Positions 37,765 through 46,833 of a stretch of DNA of 64,000 nt are shown one piece after another. How positions within the stretch are numbered: position 1 is the stretch's first letter; each line of letters opens with the position of its first letter. The translations under genes were made by a program, and so were the position numbers. This DNA is from Collinsella sp. An7 (lineage in GTDB: Bacteria > Actinomycetota > Coriobacteriia > Coriobacteriales > Coriobacteriaceae): positions 186,001-250,000 of the forward strand of contig NZ_NFHP01000003.1 in assembly GCF_002159335.1 (NCBI RefSeq), read 5' to 3'. The notes below the pieces were generated by a model. That model searched no databases. It was given only the letters and a program-made list of their open reading frames with translations, and was not told the DNA's origin.

Positions 37765-40700
37765 CTACGCGCATACGTAGGAGAACGATCCGTCTATCGC
37801 CCTGCAATCCACCTTCGCGCCCGTCCAAGTGACCGAGTTCAGGATGAGGGCCCCGGTGGACGCCTTGATGTAGCACACGGCTATCCCGCGCTCGCCAGCC
37901 GGCCCCTCGGCAGAGACGAGAATCCACACGTCTCTCGGGGGGCGGTATCCCGATGGGACGGTGAGTATGGTCTCGTTTTCCGTGAAGGGGCTCGTCTTGG
38001 TCACCTTGGAGTCGACAGTCACGAGCCTGCCGACCTTGTAGGCGGTCGCCGAGCCGCCCTTTCCGGAGCCCTTCGTGCACGCGGCGGAGAGCGGGGGCAT
38101 GCGGAGGATGTTCGTGAAGTTCGCCGCCGTGCAGGTCGCGCCCACCCCCTGCCCCGTTCGATCGTCCTCTATGAAGACGTTCCCGGACTTGAGCCCCATG
38201 TAGACCTTGTTGGAGAGCAGGGACACGTTCGATCCGCTGAGGTACAGCGACTCGATAGAGCGCAGTTCCGTCGAGCTTCCGGTATAGGAAACGGACGCCT
38301 TGCCTCCGCACATCTTCACCTGAGACGAGGAGCTGTTCTTCCCAAGCTCGATGGTCGACGCGCTGAAGCTGGAGAGCACCGTGGAGCCGTTACGTATGTC
38401 CACGCCCGTTGCCTTGATGAGGGTGTTGTACGTGAGCGTCGTTGTCTGGTTTCCGACGCACAGGCCGGCACTGTCGAACTTGAGGTAGTTCGTGGCAGTC
38501 TTGGCGGCGTTGTTGGCGGCCGTCTGGGCGTTCGCCGCTGCGGTCTTTGCGGCGTTGGCCGTGGAGTTGGCGGTGTTAGCGGTGTTCTGAGCGTTTGTGG
38601 CGGTCGTTTTGGCCGAGTTTGCCGTGTTGTTGGCCGTTGTGGCCGTCGACTTCGCGCTGTCTGCCGTGCTCTTCGCCGTGTTCGCGGTGCTCACCGCGCT
38701 GGTGATCTTGACCTCCAGGCCGTCGGCGGTCTGCTCCACCGTGGTGGCCTTGGAAAGCGCGTTGTTCGCCGTGGTCTGCACGCTCGACACCGTGGTCTTA
38801 ATCGAGCTGTCCTGCTGGTCGACGTAGCTCTTTGTCGCGTAGCTCGCCATGCCGGACTTGCTCTGGTAGGTCTTGGCGACCTCGGCGGTGATGCTGTCCT
38901 CGGTCTGGGTGAGGGCCGTCTTCGTGGCGTAGGTGGCCGAGGCGTCGGCGGCGCTGAGCATGTCCTCGGGGGCGGGCGACCAGTCGGTGGGCTTGTTACC
39001 CTTCTCGAGCTTCGCGCCGCACACGTACACCGTCTTGCCGGACGCCGTGCTGTCAGTTCGGATGAGCGCGTACTTCGCCACCGTCGTGCTGCCGGTGCTG
39101 TTGATCCTCCAAGTGACCCACACGCGCTTCCAGCCGGAGGACACCGGCAGGTCGGTGTTGCCGTCTCCGTAGCCGCTCGCCGCCTGGCCGTCGCTCGACG
39201 CCACGCGCATGGTCGTGGCGTAGCCGGTCGCGCCGTAGAAGTACGCGCGCACCTTCCCTCCGGTGCCCTTGATCCAGAAGGACAGCGTGAACTCCTCGCC
39301 GAGCGCGAACTCGTTGACGAGCCACTCGCCGACCACCTGCTGCGCCGTCCCGCTCTTGGTGCCGCCGCGCACGGTGAGCCCCTGGTACTTCTCCGACTGC
39401 ACTGTCCAGCCCGAGCGCAGGTAGCCGTTCTCGGTCGAGGCGTAGCCGGAGTTCGTGAACGCCTTGGTTCCCAGCAGCAGGTTCGTCCCGCCCACCGAGA
39501 TGCCGTCCACGTCCTCCTGCGTGGCGTACTTCGCCGCGACCTCGGACTTGATCTGGCTGGCCGTCTGGTCGACCGACGACTTCGTGGCGTAGGAGCTGAG
39601 GCTCGCCTTGGTGGCGTAGGTGGAGCTGGCGTCGGTCTTCTTGAGGTAGGTCTGGGAGACGGTGGTCTTGAATCCGTCGATCGACTGCTGGGCCGACGTG
39701 GCCTTGGTGAGGGCGTCCGAAGCCGTGGTGGCGGTCTGCTCCACCTTGGTGTTGATGCCGTCGACCGTGGCCGAGAGCGACGTGACCCGGCTTATGGCCG
39801 TGCTCGCGTTCGTGCTCGCGGAGTTCGCCGTGGTCTGGGCCTTGTCCGCCGCGGACTTGGCGTTTGACGCGGCGGTCTTGGCGCTGTCCGCCGTCGACTG
39901 GGCGGTGTCCACGTCCTCCTGGACCGCCGTGATGGTCGTCTTGAGCCCGTTGGCCGTGGCCTCGACGCTGGTGGCCTTGCTGAGGGCCGAGTCGGCGGTC
40001 TTGGCCGTCTCCGTGAGGTCGGCGCGTATGCCGCTCGCGGTCTGCTCCACCTCGGTGGCCTTGTCCATCGCGTTTTCCGCCGCCGTCGCTGCCTCGGTGA
40101 TCTTGGTCGTGAGCGAGCTGGACGTGGCGCTGAGCGACGCCTGGGTGGCGTAGGTCTTGCTCGCGTCGGTCTTTGACAGGTAGTTGTTGGAGAGGTCGGC
40201 CTTGATGCCGTTCGCCGTGGCCTCGACGCTGGTCGCCTTCGAGAGTGCGTCGGTGGCCGTGTCGGTGGCCTGGGTCACGTCCGCCTTGACGCCCTCCACG
40301 GTGGCTGAGAGGCTGGTCACGGTCTCCTGCGTGCCCTGGGCCGTGGTGAGCGCGCTCTCGGCGGTGGCCTTCACGCCGTCGACGGTCTGCGACAGCTCGG
40401 TGGCCTGCTTCAAGGCATTCCCGGCGTCCTCCACCGCGCCCTCGATCTTGGTCCCCTGGTCGGTCACGGTCTTTGTGACGTCGGCTATCTTGCCGGAGAG
40501 GTCGGCGGCGGTGGAGCTCAGGTCGGAGGCCACCTGGTCCGCCTTGGCCGCCGCGTCCTTCGACGCCTGGACGGCCTGCTCGACCTGCTGGGCCTGCTGG
40601 TCTGCCTTGTCCCACGCCTCGTCGGCCTTGTCCGATGCCGACTGAGCCTGCTTCTTGATCGCGGCCACGTCGGCGTCGACGCCCTCCATGGCGCCGTGGA

Positions 40701-41994
40701 GGCCCTCCAGCTCCTCGTCCATCGTGGCCATGTCCTCGGTGAGCTTGCCCACGTCTTCGATGGCCTGCTGGGCCTGCTGCTTCGCGTCCTCGGCGTCCTT
40801 GCCCACGATCACGAGGTCGCCGCGCACGGACTCGATGGAGTCCTCGGCGGCGGTCACGCGGTCGAGCGCCCCGTCGATGCTCGCGTTCAGGCGGCGCAGG
40901 AAGGCGGACTGCTGGCCGGTGAGGCTGTCGTAGGTGACCCCGAGGGTGTAGCTCGTCTGCGAGGGGTCCATGAGGTCGAGCGACATCTCCTGCACGGTCA
41001 GGTACTCGTCGACGCCGTGCAGGGCCGAGCGCACGCGCGCCGCCTGACCCACGCGCAGGTGGCGGTAGCCCTCGCGGTAGAGCGCCATGTCCACGGCGCG
41101 GCACTCGACCGTCACCGACGGCGAGAGCAGCGTCCTCAGCCCGGCGACCGCGCCGCGCGCGAGGGAGGCGGCGTCCTCGGCCCCCTTCACCTCGTAGCGC
41201 TCCTCGCGGTAGCCGAACGCGGCGACCGAGGCCGGGTCGAACACGGCGTCGCCGCTCACCGAGAACCCGGCGTTGCGCACGAGCGCGAGCGCCGCCTCCG
41301 GGGCGCCCTCGAGGGTGAGGTCGCCGGAGTACGGGGCCACGGCGCTGAACCTGCCCTCGGTCGATCGCGTCACGGCGATGTCCACGACGTTCTCCCCGAG
41401 GTCGATGATCTGGTCGGCCGCCTCGTGGACGTCGGCCCACAGGTCGAGCCTGCCGCCTCCGGGGTACGGCGTGAACTCCAGCATGCCGCCGCGGGAGAGC
41501 ACCGCGTCCTCGACGCGCGACGCCACGGACGACCATGAGTCGTCAGATATGGCGAGGTCGCCATCGGCGATGAGGGCGCCCTGGTTCTCCCCGACCTCGA
41601 TGCGGTAGCCCCCGGCGTTCCGGAGGTTGTAGCGCTCCACGAGCCAGGAGAAGTAGCCCGCGAGCGTGGAGGGGCACTTCTCGCCCTCCGAGCCGTCAGA
41701 TGAGTGCGGTCGCACGAGCACGTCGTTCAGGCGGTCGACCTCCGAGACCGCCGTGACCGAGAGCAGCCCCTCGATGCCCTGTGACACCTCCGACACGGTG
41801 CCGCGGAACAGCGTCTCGCCGTCCCACGCCACCTCGACCTCCGAGGAGCCCGCCTCGACCGGCGTGCCGGGCAGCACGTCCATGTCGAGGTAGGCCGCGG
41901 CGTTGACCGACTGGGATATCGAGGCCGATACGACGGACGGGGAGTCGGAGAGCCCGTCGAAGGCGAGCCCGCCGTCGATGTAGACGTAGTACAC
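37765..41994 (-). CDS. Tail hub/fibre protein, 1,409 residues with coiled-coil repeats and lectin-like domain
   Basis: Residues 1 to about 370 resemble a siphophage tail hub (MYYVYIDGGLAFDGL ...; ISDDSWSSVASRVEDAVLSRGGMLEF; TYTLGVTYDSLTG). Residues about 375-830 are Ala/Thr/Ser-rich coiled coil with repeated modules (KATSVEATANG; YLSKTDASKTYAT; YLKKTDASSTYAT). Residues about 840-1000 form a CBM_4_9-like jelly roll (GTNLLLGTKAF ... FTLSFWIKGTGGKVRAYFYG ... PTDWSPAPEDM). More coiled coil follows to about 1160, then a beta-rich C-terminal head. It would carry host recognition. It starts at GTG 41994, directly abutting the stop of the distal tail gene. Confidence 0.85.
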   Translation of the reverse strand: MYYVYIDGGLAFDGLSDSPSVVSASISQSVNAAAYLDMDVLPGTPVEAGSSEVEVAWDGETLFRGTVSEVSQGIEGLLSVTAVSEVDRLNDVLVRPHSSDGSEGEKCPSTLAGYFSWLVERYNLRNAGGYRIEVGENQGALIADGDLAISDDSWSSVASRVEDAVLSRGGMLEFTPYPGGGRLDLWADVHEAADQIIDLGENVVDIAVTRSTEGRFSAVAPYSGDLTLEGAPEAALALVRNAGFSVSGDAVFDPASVAAFGYREERYEVKGAEDAASLARGAVAGLRTLLSPSVTVECRAVDMALYREGYRHLRVGQAARVRSALHGVDEYLTVQEMSLDLMDPSQTSYTLGVTYDSLTGQQSAFLRRLNASIDGALDRVTAAEDSIESVRGDLVIVGKDAEDAKQQAQQAIEDVGKLTEDMATMDEELEGLHGAMEGVDADVAAIKKQAQSASDKADEAWDKADQQAQQVEQAVQASKDAAAKADQVASDLSSTAADLSGKIADVTKTVTDQGTKIEGAVEDAGNALKQATELSQTVDGVKATAESALTTAQGTQETVTSLSATVEGVKADVTQATDTATDALSKATSVEATANGIKADLSNNYLSKTDASKTYATQASLSATSSSLTTKITEAATAAENAMDKATEVEQTASGIRADLTETAKTADSALSKATSVEATANGLKTTITAVQEDVDTAQSTADSAKTAASNAKSAADKAQTTANSASTNASTAISRVTSLSATVDGINTKVEQTATTASDALTKATSAQQSIDGFKTTVSQTYLKKTDASSTYATKASLSSYATKSSVDQTASQIKSEVAAKYATQEDVDGISVGGTNLLLGTKAFTNSGYASTENGYLRSGWTVQSEKYQGLTVRGGTKSGTAQQVVGEWLVNEFALGEEFTLSFWIKGTGGKVRAYFYGATGYATTMRVASSDGQAASGYGDGNTDLPVSSGWKRVWVTWRINSTGSTTVAKYALIRTDSTASGKTVYVCGAKLEKGNKPTDWSPAPEDMLSAADASATYATKTALTQTEDSITAEVAKTYQSKSGMASYATKSYVDQQDSSIKTTVSSVQTTANNALSKATTVEQTADGLEVKITSAVSTANTAKSTADSAKSTATTANNTANSAKTTATNAQNTANTANSTANAAKTAAANAQTAANNAAKTATNYLKFDSAGLCVGNQTTTLTYNTLIKATGVDIRNGSTVLSSFSASTIELGKNSSSSQVKMCGGKASVSYTGSSTELRSIESLYLSGSNVSLLSNKVYMGLKSGNVFIEDDRTGQGVGATCTAANFTNILRMPPLSAACTKGSGKGGSATAYKVGRLVTVDSKVTKTSPFTENETILTVPSGYRPPRDVWILVSAEGPAGERGIAVCYIKASTGALILNSVTWTGAKVDCRAIDGSFSYVCA

Positions 41995-42777
41995 CTAGAT
42001 GTACGCCTCCTCCCACTGCAGGACGACCGTGCCGTCTCCGATGAAGTCGTCCGGGTCCTGCTCGCCGTCGGCCACGGAGATTCCCGCCCACGTGTAGCGG
42101 CCCACGTCGGCCCACGTGCTCCCCGCGAGGTCGGCCCACGACGCGGGCCGGTAGCTGTAGATGGAGAGCCAGATCTCGTTGTCGCCCTCGGTGAAGGTGA
42201 CCGCGGCCATGCGGTAGGTCCGCCCGGCCGGCACGGTGAAGCGGTTTCCCTCCCACTCGACCGTCACGGGGTAGTCGCACGATATGAGCGGGTGCACCGG
42301 CCTCCTGCCCGAGCGGCAGGTCACCTTGGCCCCGCCGACCGCCGACACCGACTCGGTGTGCACCTCGCGGACCTTCCACGGGTCCGCGTCGATCTCCACG
42401 GCGATGCGGCACGACGAGCGCGGCACGAAGGCGGCGGAGGTCACGGTCGCGCGCCCGTGGTAGGTGAAGCCGGGGTCCCACGAGAGGGAGAAATCGGCCT
42501 CGATGCCGTGGAGCAGCTGCACGACCTCGCGCGCCACGTCCTGCCACGCGCTCCCTCCCCTTCCGTCGTAGCAGAGGGAGAAGGCGACCTTGCGCCTCCC
42601 GTATGCGGCGTGGCCGGTGAGAGCGTCGGTGAGGTCGATGTCCACCCCGCCGGGGACCTCGACAACGCAGGTCTTCGGCGCGGGCGGGTCGCAGGATATG
42701 CTGCCGTACTCGATGTAGAGGCCGAACTCCGCGCAGAGGTCGGTTCCGCCCCAGTTGACGTCGAAGGCCGTCCTCAT
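41995..42777 (-). CDS. Distal tail protein (Dit-like)
   Basis: The 260-residue protein lies between tape measure and hub/fibre genes, the fixed place of Dit, and begins MRTAFDVNWGGTDLCAEFGL with a GVDIDLTDALTGHAAYGRRKVAFSL segment typical of the Dit N-terminal ring domain. Its C-terminal half (YPVTVEWEGNRFTVPAGRTY; FTEGDNEIWLSIYSYR) is beta-rich, like the galectin-type Dit domain. It overlaps the tape measure stop by 4 bp. Confidence 0.78.
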   Translation of the reverse strand: MRTAFDVNWGGTDLCAEFGLYIEYGSISCDPPAPKTCVVEVPGGVDIDLTDALTGHAAYGRRKVAFSLCYDGRGGSAWQDVAREVVQLLHGIEADFSLSWDPGFTYHGRATVTSAAFVPRSSCRIAVEIDADPWKVREVHTESVSAVGGAKVTCRSGRRPVHPLISCDYPVTVEWEGNRFTVPAGRTYRMAAVTFTEGDNEIWLSIYSYRPASWADLAGSTWADVGRYTWAGISVADGEQDPDDFIGDGTVVLQWEEAYI

Positions 42778-45700
42778 CGGCTGAGCGCCCCCCTCCGCTG
42801 CATCCGCCCGAGCGAGCGGTTCATGTCCCTGCTGATGCCGCCGACGAGCCTGCCGCTGTCGAGGTAGACCCCCATGCCGCGTATCTCGTCGCGCAGCGCC
42901 GCGATTGCGGCGACGACCTCGGAGGCCCCCACCGACCGCTTCGCCACGCCCTCGGCGATGATGTCCGCGAACGGCTGGCTGTACCGGCGGTTAGTGAGCG
43001 GCACGATGGCCTCGGCCCCGGCCTCGCCCACGATGTCGAGCGGCACCGCCCTGGTGGCGATGGCGCCGCCCGCGTGCATGCGCACGCCGCCGTCCGCGTG
43101 GGGGCGGATGCCTCCGCGAGCTGCGTATTTCGGGATGGTCCCCGAGTAGACGCGGTTTTCGGTCTGGTTGATGGTTCGGTTGGTGACGGTGAGCGTCACG
43201 GACTTGTCGTGCATCCCCGCTATCGACCTGACGAGGTTGTCGACCGCGCGCTGCGCGACGCCAGTCACGGCGTTTCCCGTGGCCTGAGCTGTTGTGGACT
43301 TCGGAATCAAGTCGGTACCGTTCCAGACCCATACCCTGTTCTGGGAGTCGATGAGCTCGGCGTCTCCGACCGACACACCGGTGTCCTTCCACACCAAATC
43401 CGTGCCGTTCCACACGACGGCGCGGCCCTGAGCGTCTGAGAGCTGCATGCTGTCGACGGTCACCGCAGCGTCCTTGCCAAGCAGTGGCACGGCGTTGTAC
43501 CCGTCAACCGCCACACCCATGTCAGAGAGCGCCTCGGTGACCGACTTAGCCGTTCCGTCCCATTGTGCCGCAACCTGAGCGAGCTGGACGTCAGTTAGCC
43601 CGGAGAACGTAGACAGCGACACGCCCGACGCCTCAAGGTCTGCGGCGAAGTCCGCAGCGTCACCGCCGGTCTCTTCGAAGAACGCGGCGAGCGCGCCCGA
43701 CCCGTCAACGAGGTCCGCGAAGCTCTGTGTGCCTCCTGCGGCGGCATTACCAATCTGTGTCTCAAGGCGCTCGGCCGCCGCGCCCGTCTCCTCCATCTGA
43801 GACTCCACCTCGGCGAGGTTTGCCTTGGCTTCGTCCAGATCCTGTTTGGCATAATTGGAGCCGACCTTGCCGTATTTGGAAAGGGCCTCATCGTACGCCT
43901 TCTCGGCATCGCTCACCTGAGCGAGCGCGCGAGCGTACTCCTCCGCCTGCTCCGCCTGCTCGGAGTAGATGTTCTTCAGCTTGTCGCTCGCGGCATCGAT
44001 CTTAGCCTGCTGTATCTGGGCGTCTATGAGATCGTAGATACTTTCCTTGGCGACGGTCGCCCCGTCCGCCATGACCTGATACGCGCCACCGGAATCCTTC
44101 ACGACCTCGTAACTCGTGCCGCACTGGTCGTTGAGCACCTCCACGGCAGCTCGGAGCGAGCCGAGCCGCTGCGCGGACAGGTCAGTCTGACCGGCGTAGT
44201 CCGCGACGGCCTGTCGGGCGTCCTGCAGCTGGGATATGTTGGCCGACGTATTTCGGTTCAACTCGTCGAACTGCGAGCCGAGATCGGTGATGGACTGCCA
44301 GTTCTCCTGTATCTCGTCGCCGAGCGAAGATATCTCCGCACCCAGCATGCGCGGCGAATCGGATGCTGCCTCGATAGAATCGGCAGACGTCTCCGCAGCG
44401 CGCCCCAGCACCTCAAGCGCCTCGGCCTGAACGCGTGCCTCGCGTTCGCCCTCCGTGGCGCAGGAGACGAACGACGCGATGCCGCTGCCGACGATGGCGA
44501 TGCCCGCAGCAGCTAGCGCCGTCGCGCCCGGAAACTGGCCCATCACGCCCACCAGCTTGGTGAGCGGGGTCGTCGCCTTGCCCGGAGCAGTCGCGAAGTC
44601 GAGCAGCTTGGTCTGCAGCCCTCCGATGAGGTCGGAGGCCCCGCCGACCACCTTGCCCACGCCCTCTATGCCTCCGCCGAGCACCTGCATGCCCTTGCCG
44701 GCGACGGTGAGCGCGGGGCCGGCGAGCGCCGCTTTCGCCACGAGCCCGATGAGGTCGCCCTGCGCGGACTCGGACATGTCCGAGAATCCCTCCATGGCGT
44801 CGGCGGCGGCGGAGAGCACGTCGGAGACGGACTCGAGGCCGCGCTCCATGTGCGGCAGAAGCGACTCCACGAACGGCCCCGCCGCGTCGACGACCTCCGA
44901 GAAGGAGTCCTTGAGCTCGGCGTACGCGTCGCTTTCGCGCAGCTCCATGAGCGGTTGGGTGAGCGAGTCCGCGAGGTTGGAGGCCAGCCCCGCGAGCGTC
45001 TGCGACTGCTTCTCCATGAGGCCGCCGTAGCGCGCCTCCATGCCGGAGATGAGCGCGTCGATGGCCGTCGCGGAGTCGACCGCGCCCGCCGTGACCTTCT
45101 CCTGCGCGCCGGCCACGTCGGTGCCGATTGCGTCGGCGAGCATCTGCCACGCGGGGATGCCCTGCTCGGTGAGCTGGAGCATCTCCTCCGCCTGCACCTT
45201 GCCCTTGGCCTGCATCTGGCCGAGCGCGCGCGTGACGGCCTCGATCCCGGCCTGCCCGGTGCCGAGCGCCGCCGTGGCGTCGCCGACGGCGGTGAGCATG
45301 GGGATGACGTCCTCGGCGGTGAAGCCGTAGGCAAGCAGCTGGCGCGTCGCCGTCTGCAGGCCCGACAGCTCGAAGGGGGTCTTGGCCGCGAAGTCGGCGA
45401 GGTCCGCCATCATGTCGCGCGCGGCCTCTGCGCTGTCGAGCATGGTGGTGAAGCTCATATCGGTGGTCTCGGCGGCGCTGGCGGTGGAGAGCGCGAACGC
45501 CCCCACGCCGGCGGTCGCCGTCGCGAGCGGCAGCGTGATGCCCTGCGTGAGCTTTCCGCCGAGATCGGCCGCGCTCGAGCCGAGGTTGGCCAGGGAGGAT
45601 CCCGCCGCCTGCATCTTCGCGCCCGCCGCCGAGCCCTTGGCGGCGATGGACCCCAGCAGGGTCGACTGACGAGACAGCGTCGAGTTGAGACCCGAGGCCT

Positions 45701-46133
45701 CGGCCGCGAGGTCCTCCTGGGCGTCGGCCAGCCTCGACTGGACGTCCGCGAGGCGCTCTCCGGACGATTCGAGCCTCTGCTGGGCGCGCTGCAGGTTGAG
45801 CTGGGCCTGCGCCGCCTGCGACGAGTCCTCTCCGTGGTCCCTGACGGCCTCCGACAGGCGCTTTTGCGCCACCTCCACCTCTTTCGAGGCGTTGGCCATG
45901 TTGCGGTACGCCTTGTCGAACGACCTCTCCGCGCTCTTGACGGCGGACTCGAGGCTCCTCAGGCCGTCGGTCTTGACCGACTTGCCCAGGGCGTCGGAGA
46001 GCGACTTGCCCATGCGCTGGCCGCTCTTGGACAGATCGACGCCCTTGAGCTGCGCGTCGATGCTCTTCGCCGCCCCCTTGAGCGAGGGGATGAGCGTCAC
46101 GTAGGCGCTCGCGAGCTCGATGCCTCCGGCCAT
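42774..46133 (-). CDS. Tape measure protein
   Basis: The 1,119-residue protein sets tail length. Its N-terminal 150 residues are coiled coil (SGQRMGKSLSDALGK ... AQLNLQRAQQRLESSGERL). A conserved tape-measure domain follows (FELSGLQTATRQLLAYGFT, GQMQAKGKVQAEEMLQL, residues about 250-340), then hydrophobic segments around 470-560, and a C-terminal part with two WNGTDL units (about 885-935). By the usual 0.15 nm per residue a tail near 170 nm is expected, which is inference. Position after the frameshifted chaperone genes confirms the call. Confidence 0.93.
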   Translation of the reverse strand: MAGGIELASAYVTLIPSLKGAAKSIDAQLKGVDLSKSGQRMGKSLSDALGKSVKTDGLRSLESAVKSAERSFDKAYRNMANASKEVEVAQKRLSEAVRDHGEDSSQAAQAQLNLQRAQQRLESSGERLADVQSRLADAQEDLAAEASGLNSTLSRQSTLLGSIAAKGSAAGAKMQAAGSSLANLGSSAADLGGKLTQGITLPLATATAGVGAFALSTASAAETTDMSFTTMLDSAEAARDMMADLADFAAKTPFELSGLQTATRQLLAYGFTAEDVIPMLTAVGDATAALGTGQAGIEAVTRALGQMQAKGKVQAEEMLQLTEQGIPAWQMLADAIGTDVAGAQEKVTAGAVDSATAIDALISGMEARYGGLMEKQSQTLAGLASNLADSLTQPLMELRESDAYAELKDSFSEVVDAAGPFVESLLPHMERGLESVSDVLSAAADAMEGFSDMSESAQGDLIGLVAKAALAGPALTVAGKGMQVLGGGIEGVGKVVGGASDLIGGLQTKLLDFATAPGKATTPLTKLVGVMGQFPGATALAAAGIAIVGSGIASFVSCATEGEREARVQAEALEVLGRAAETSADSIEAASDSPRMLGAEISSLGDEIQENWQSITDLGSQFDELNRNTSANISQLQDARQAVADYAGQTDLSAQRLGSLRAAVEVLNDQCGTSYEVVKDSGGAYQVMADGATVAKESIYDLIDAQIQQAKIDAASDKLKNIYSEQAEQAEEYARALAQVSDAEKAYDEALSKYGKVGSNYAKQDLDEAKANLAEVESQMEETGAAAERLETQIGNAAAGGTQSFADLVDGSGALAAFFEETGGDAADFAADLEASGVSLSTFSGLTDVQLAQVAAQWDGTAKSVTEALSDMGVAVDGYNAVPLLGKDAAVTVDSMQLSDAQGRAVVWNGTDLVWKDTGVSVGDAELIDSQNRVWVWNGTDLIPKSTTAQATGNAVTGVAQRAVDNLVRSIAGMHDKSVTLTVTNRTINQTENRVYSGTIPKYAARGGIRPHADGGVRMHAGGAIATRAVPLDIVGEAGAEAIVPLTNRRYSQPFADIIAEGVAKRSVGASEVVAAIAALRDEIRGMGVYLDSGRLVGGISRDMNRSLGRMQRRGALSR

Positions 46134-46136
46134 GCG

Positions 46137-46831
46137 CTACCTCCTGTCCTCGGGGATGCCGAGTAGCTCGGCTATCTCGTCCATTTCGTCGGATGTGTAC
46201 TCGGTGCGGCCCTCGGCCTCGCGCTCCCGCTCGCGCGGGCTCATGACGCGCGGCGGCTCGGCGTTGCCGGGCAGCGAGCGGTCGGTGCGCTGCCACCAGA
46301 CGACGGCGCACGCGTCGGCCGCCGCGGCGATGAGGCGCTCCGCCTCGCTCCACCCGTCGCCCTCGGCGCGCGCCACGGCGCTGTCCGAGGGAAGGTGCGC
46401 GGCCATGGCGGACGCGTCCCTCCACGAGACGCGCCCGCCTATGTCGTCCACCGATACCCCGTAGAAGCGTCGGAAGTCGGCGCGCAGCTCGCTGTCGCGG
46501 AGGGCGATGAGAGCGCCGAGCCTCGCTAGTTTTTTAGCTCCGCCACCGCCTCGATGACGGAGTTGACGAACGCGGTCACCGCCGAGATGGGCAGGCGGCC
46601 GCCGTTGCGCCCGCGCAGCTCCGCCATGACGCGGTCGTGCGCGTCGCCCAGCACGAGGCGGTTCTGGCGCACGATGGCGCGCGACCGCTCGGCGGGCGTC
46701 GACGCCGGGTCGTAGATCACGGTGGAGCACTCGGCGATCTCGTAGTCGTCGGCGGGGTCCACGGCGACCCCCACGGAGATGCCGTCCACCTCGACGGTTG
46801 TGCCCTTGGGGGCCGTCTTCCTAGCCGCCAT
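46137..46831 (-). CDS. Tail assembly chaperone, -1 frameshift fusion (gpGT-like)
   Basis: A second frame, open from upstream of the gpG stop to 46137, continues the chaperone after a -1 slip at 46529-46535. The fused product has about 230 residues and reads ...AVAELKK-LARLGALIALRDSELR..., then FRRFYGVSVDDIGGRVSWRDASAMAAHL and an acidic end with EYTSDEMDEIAELLGIPEDRR. The T part resembles Gp13/Gp15-type tail chaperone extensions (GVSVDD, WRDASAMA). It ends 3 bp before the tape measure start. The extension has no start codon with a ribosome site of its own. Confidence 0.87.
46526..46831 (-). CDS. Tail assembly chaperone, short form (gpG-like)
   Basis: The 101-residue protein (MAARKTAPKGTTVEVDGISVGV...) is the unshifted product upstream of the tape measure gene. 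It ends ...AVAELKN at TAG 46528-46526, directly after the slippery sequence. In lambda-type phages such a protein and its frameshifted long form coat the tape measure protein during tail assembly. It follows the major tail protein gene by 2 bp. Confidence 0.88.
   Translation of the reverse strand: MAARKTAPKGTTVEVDGISVGVAVDPADDYEIAECSTVIYDPASTPAERSRAIVRQNRLVLGDAHDRVMAELRGRNGGRLPISAVTAFVNSVIEAVAELKN
46529..46535 (-). promoter_or_regulatory. Programmed -1 ribosomal frameshift site A AAA AAC
   Basis: In the gpG frame the sequence is CTA AAA AAC TAG; the heptamer A AAA AAC is a canonical X XXY YYZ slippery site and the zero-frame stop follows at once. The -1 frame then reads AAA AAA CTA GCG and stays open to 46137. 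GC-rich sequence downstream may form a stimulatory structure. Confidence 0.88.
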
Positions 46832-46833
46832 CG

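Noticed and set aside
38480-40700. Repetitive DNA in the tail fibre gene considered as a CRISPR or tandem repeat array
   Set aside because: The periodicity comes from coiled-coil codons (Ala/Thr/Ser/Lys) with variable spacing. There are no uniform repeats with unique spacers.
39053-41536. An 827-codon frame overlapping the tail fibre gene
   Set aside because: It is an alternate-frame shadow: extremely Arg/Gly/Ala-rich with no domain, inside a well supported gene on the same strand.
37765-41994. Possible diversity-generating retroelement target in the tail fibre
   Set aside because: No reverse transcriptase, accessory gene or template repeat is visible in the window, and the C-terminal head shows no C-type lectin signature.
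44413-46425. A 670-codon Arg-rich frame overlapping tape measure and chaperone genes
   Set aside because: It is an alternate-frame shadow. The tape measure and frameshifted chaperone explain this DNA, and the shadow has no start in a plausible context.
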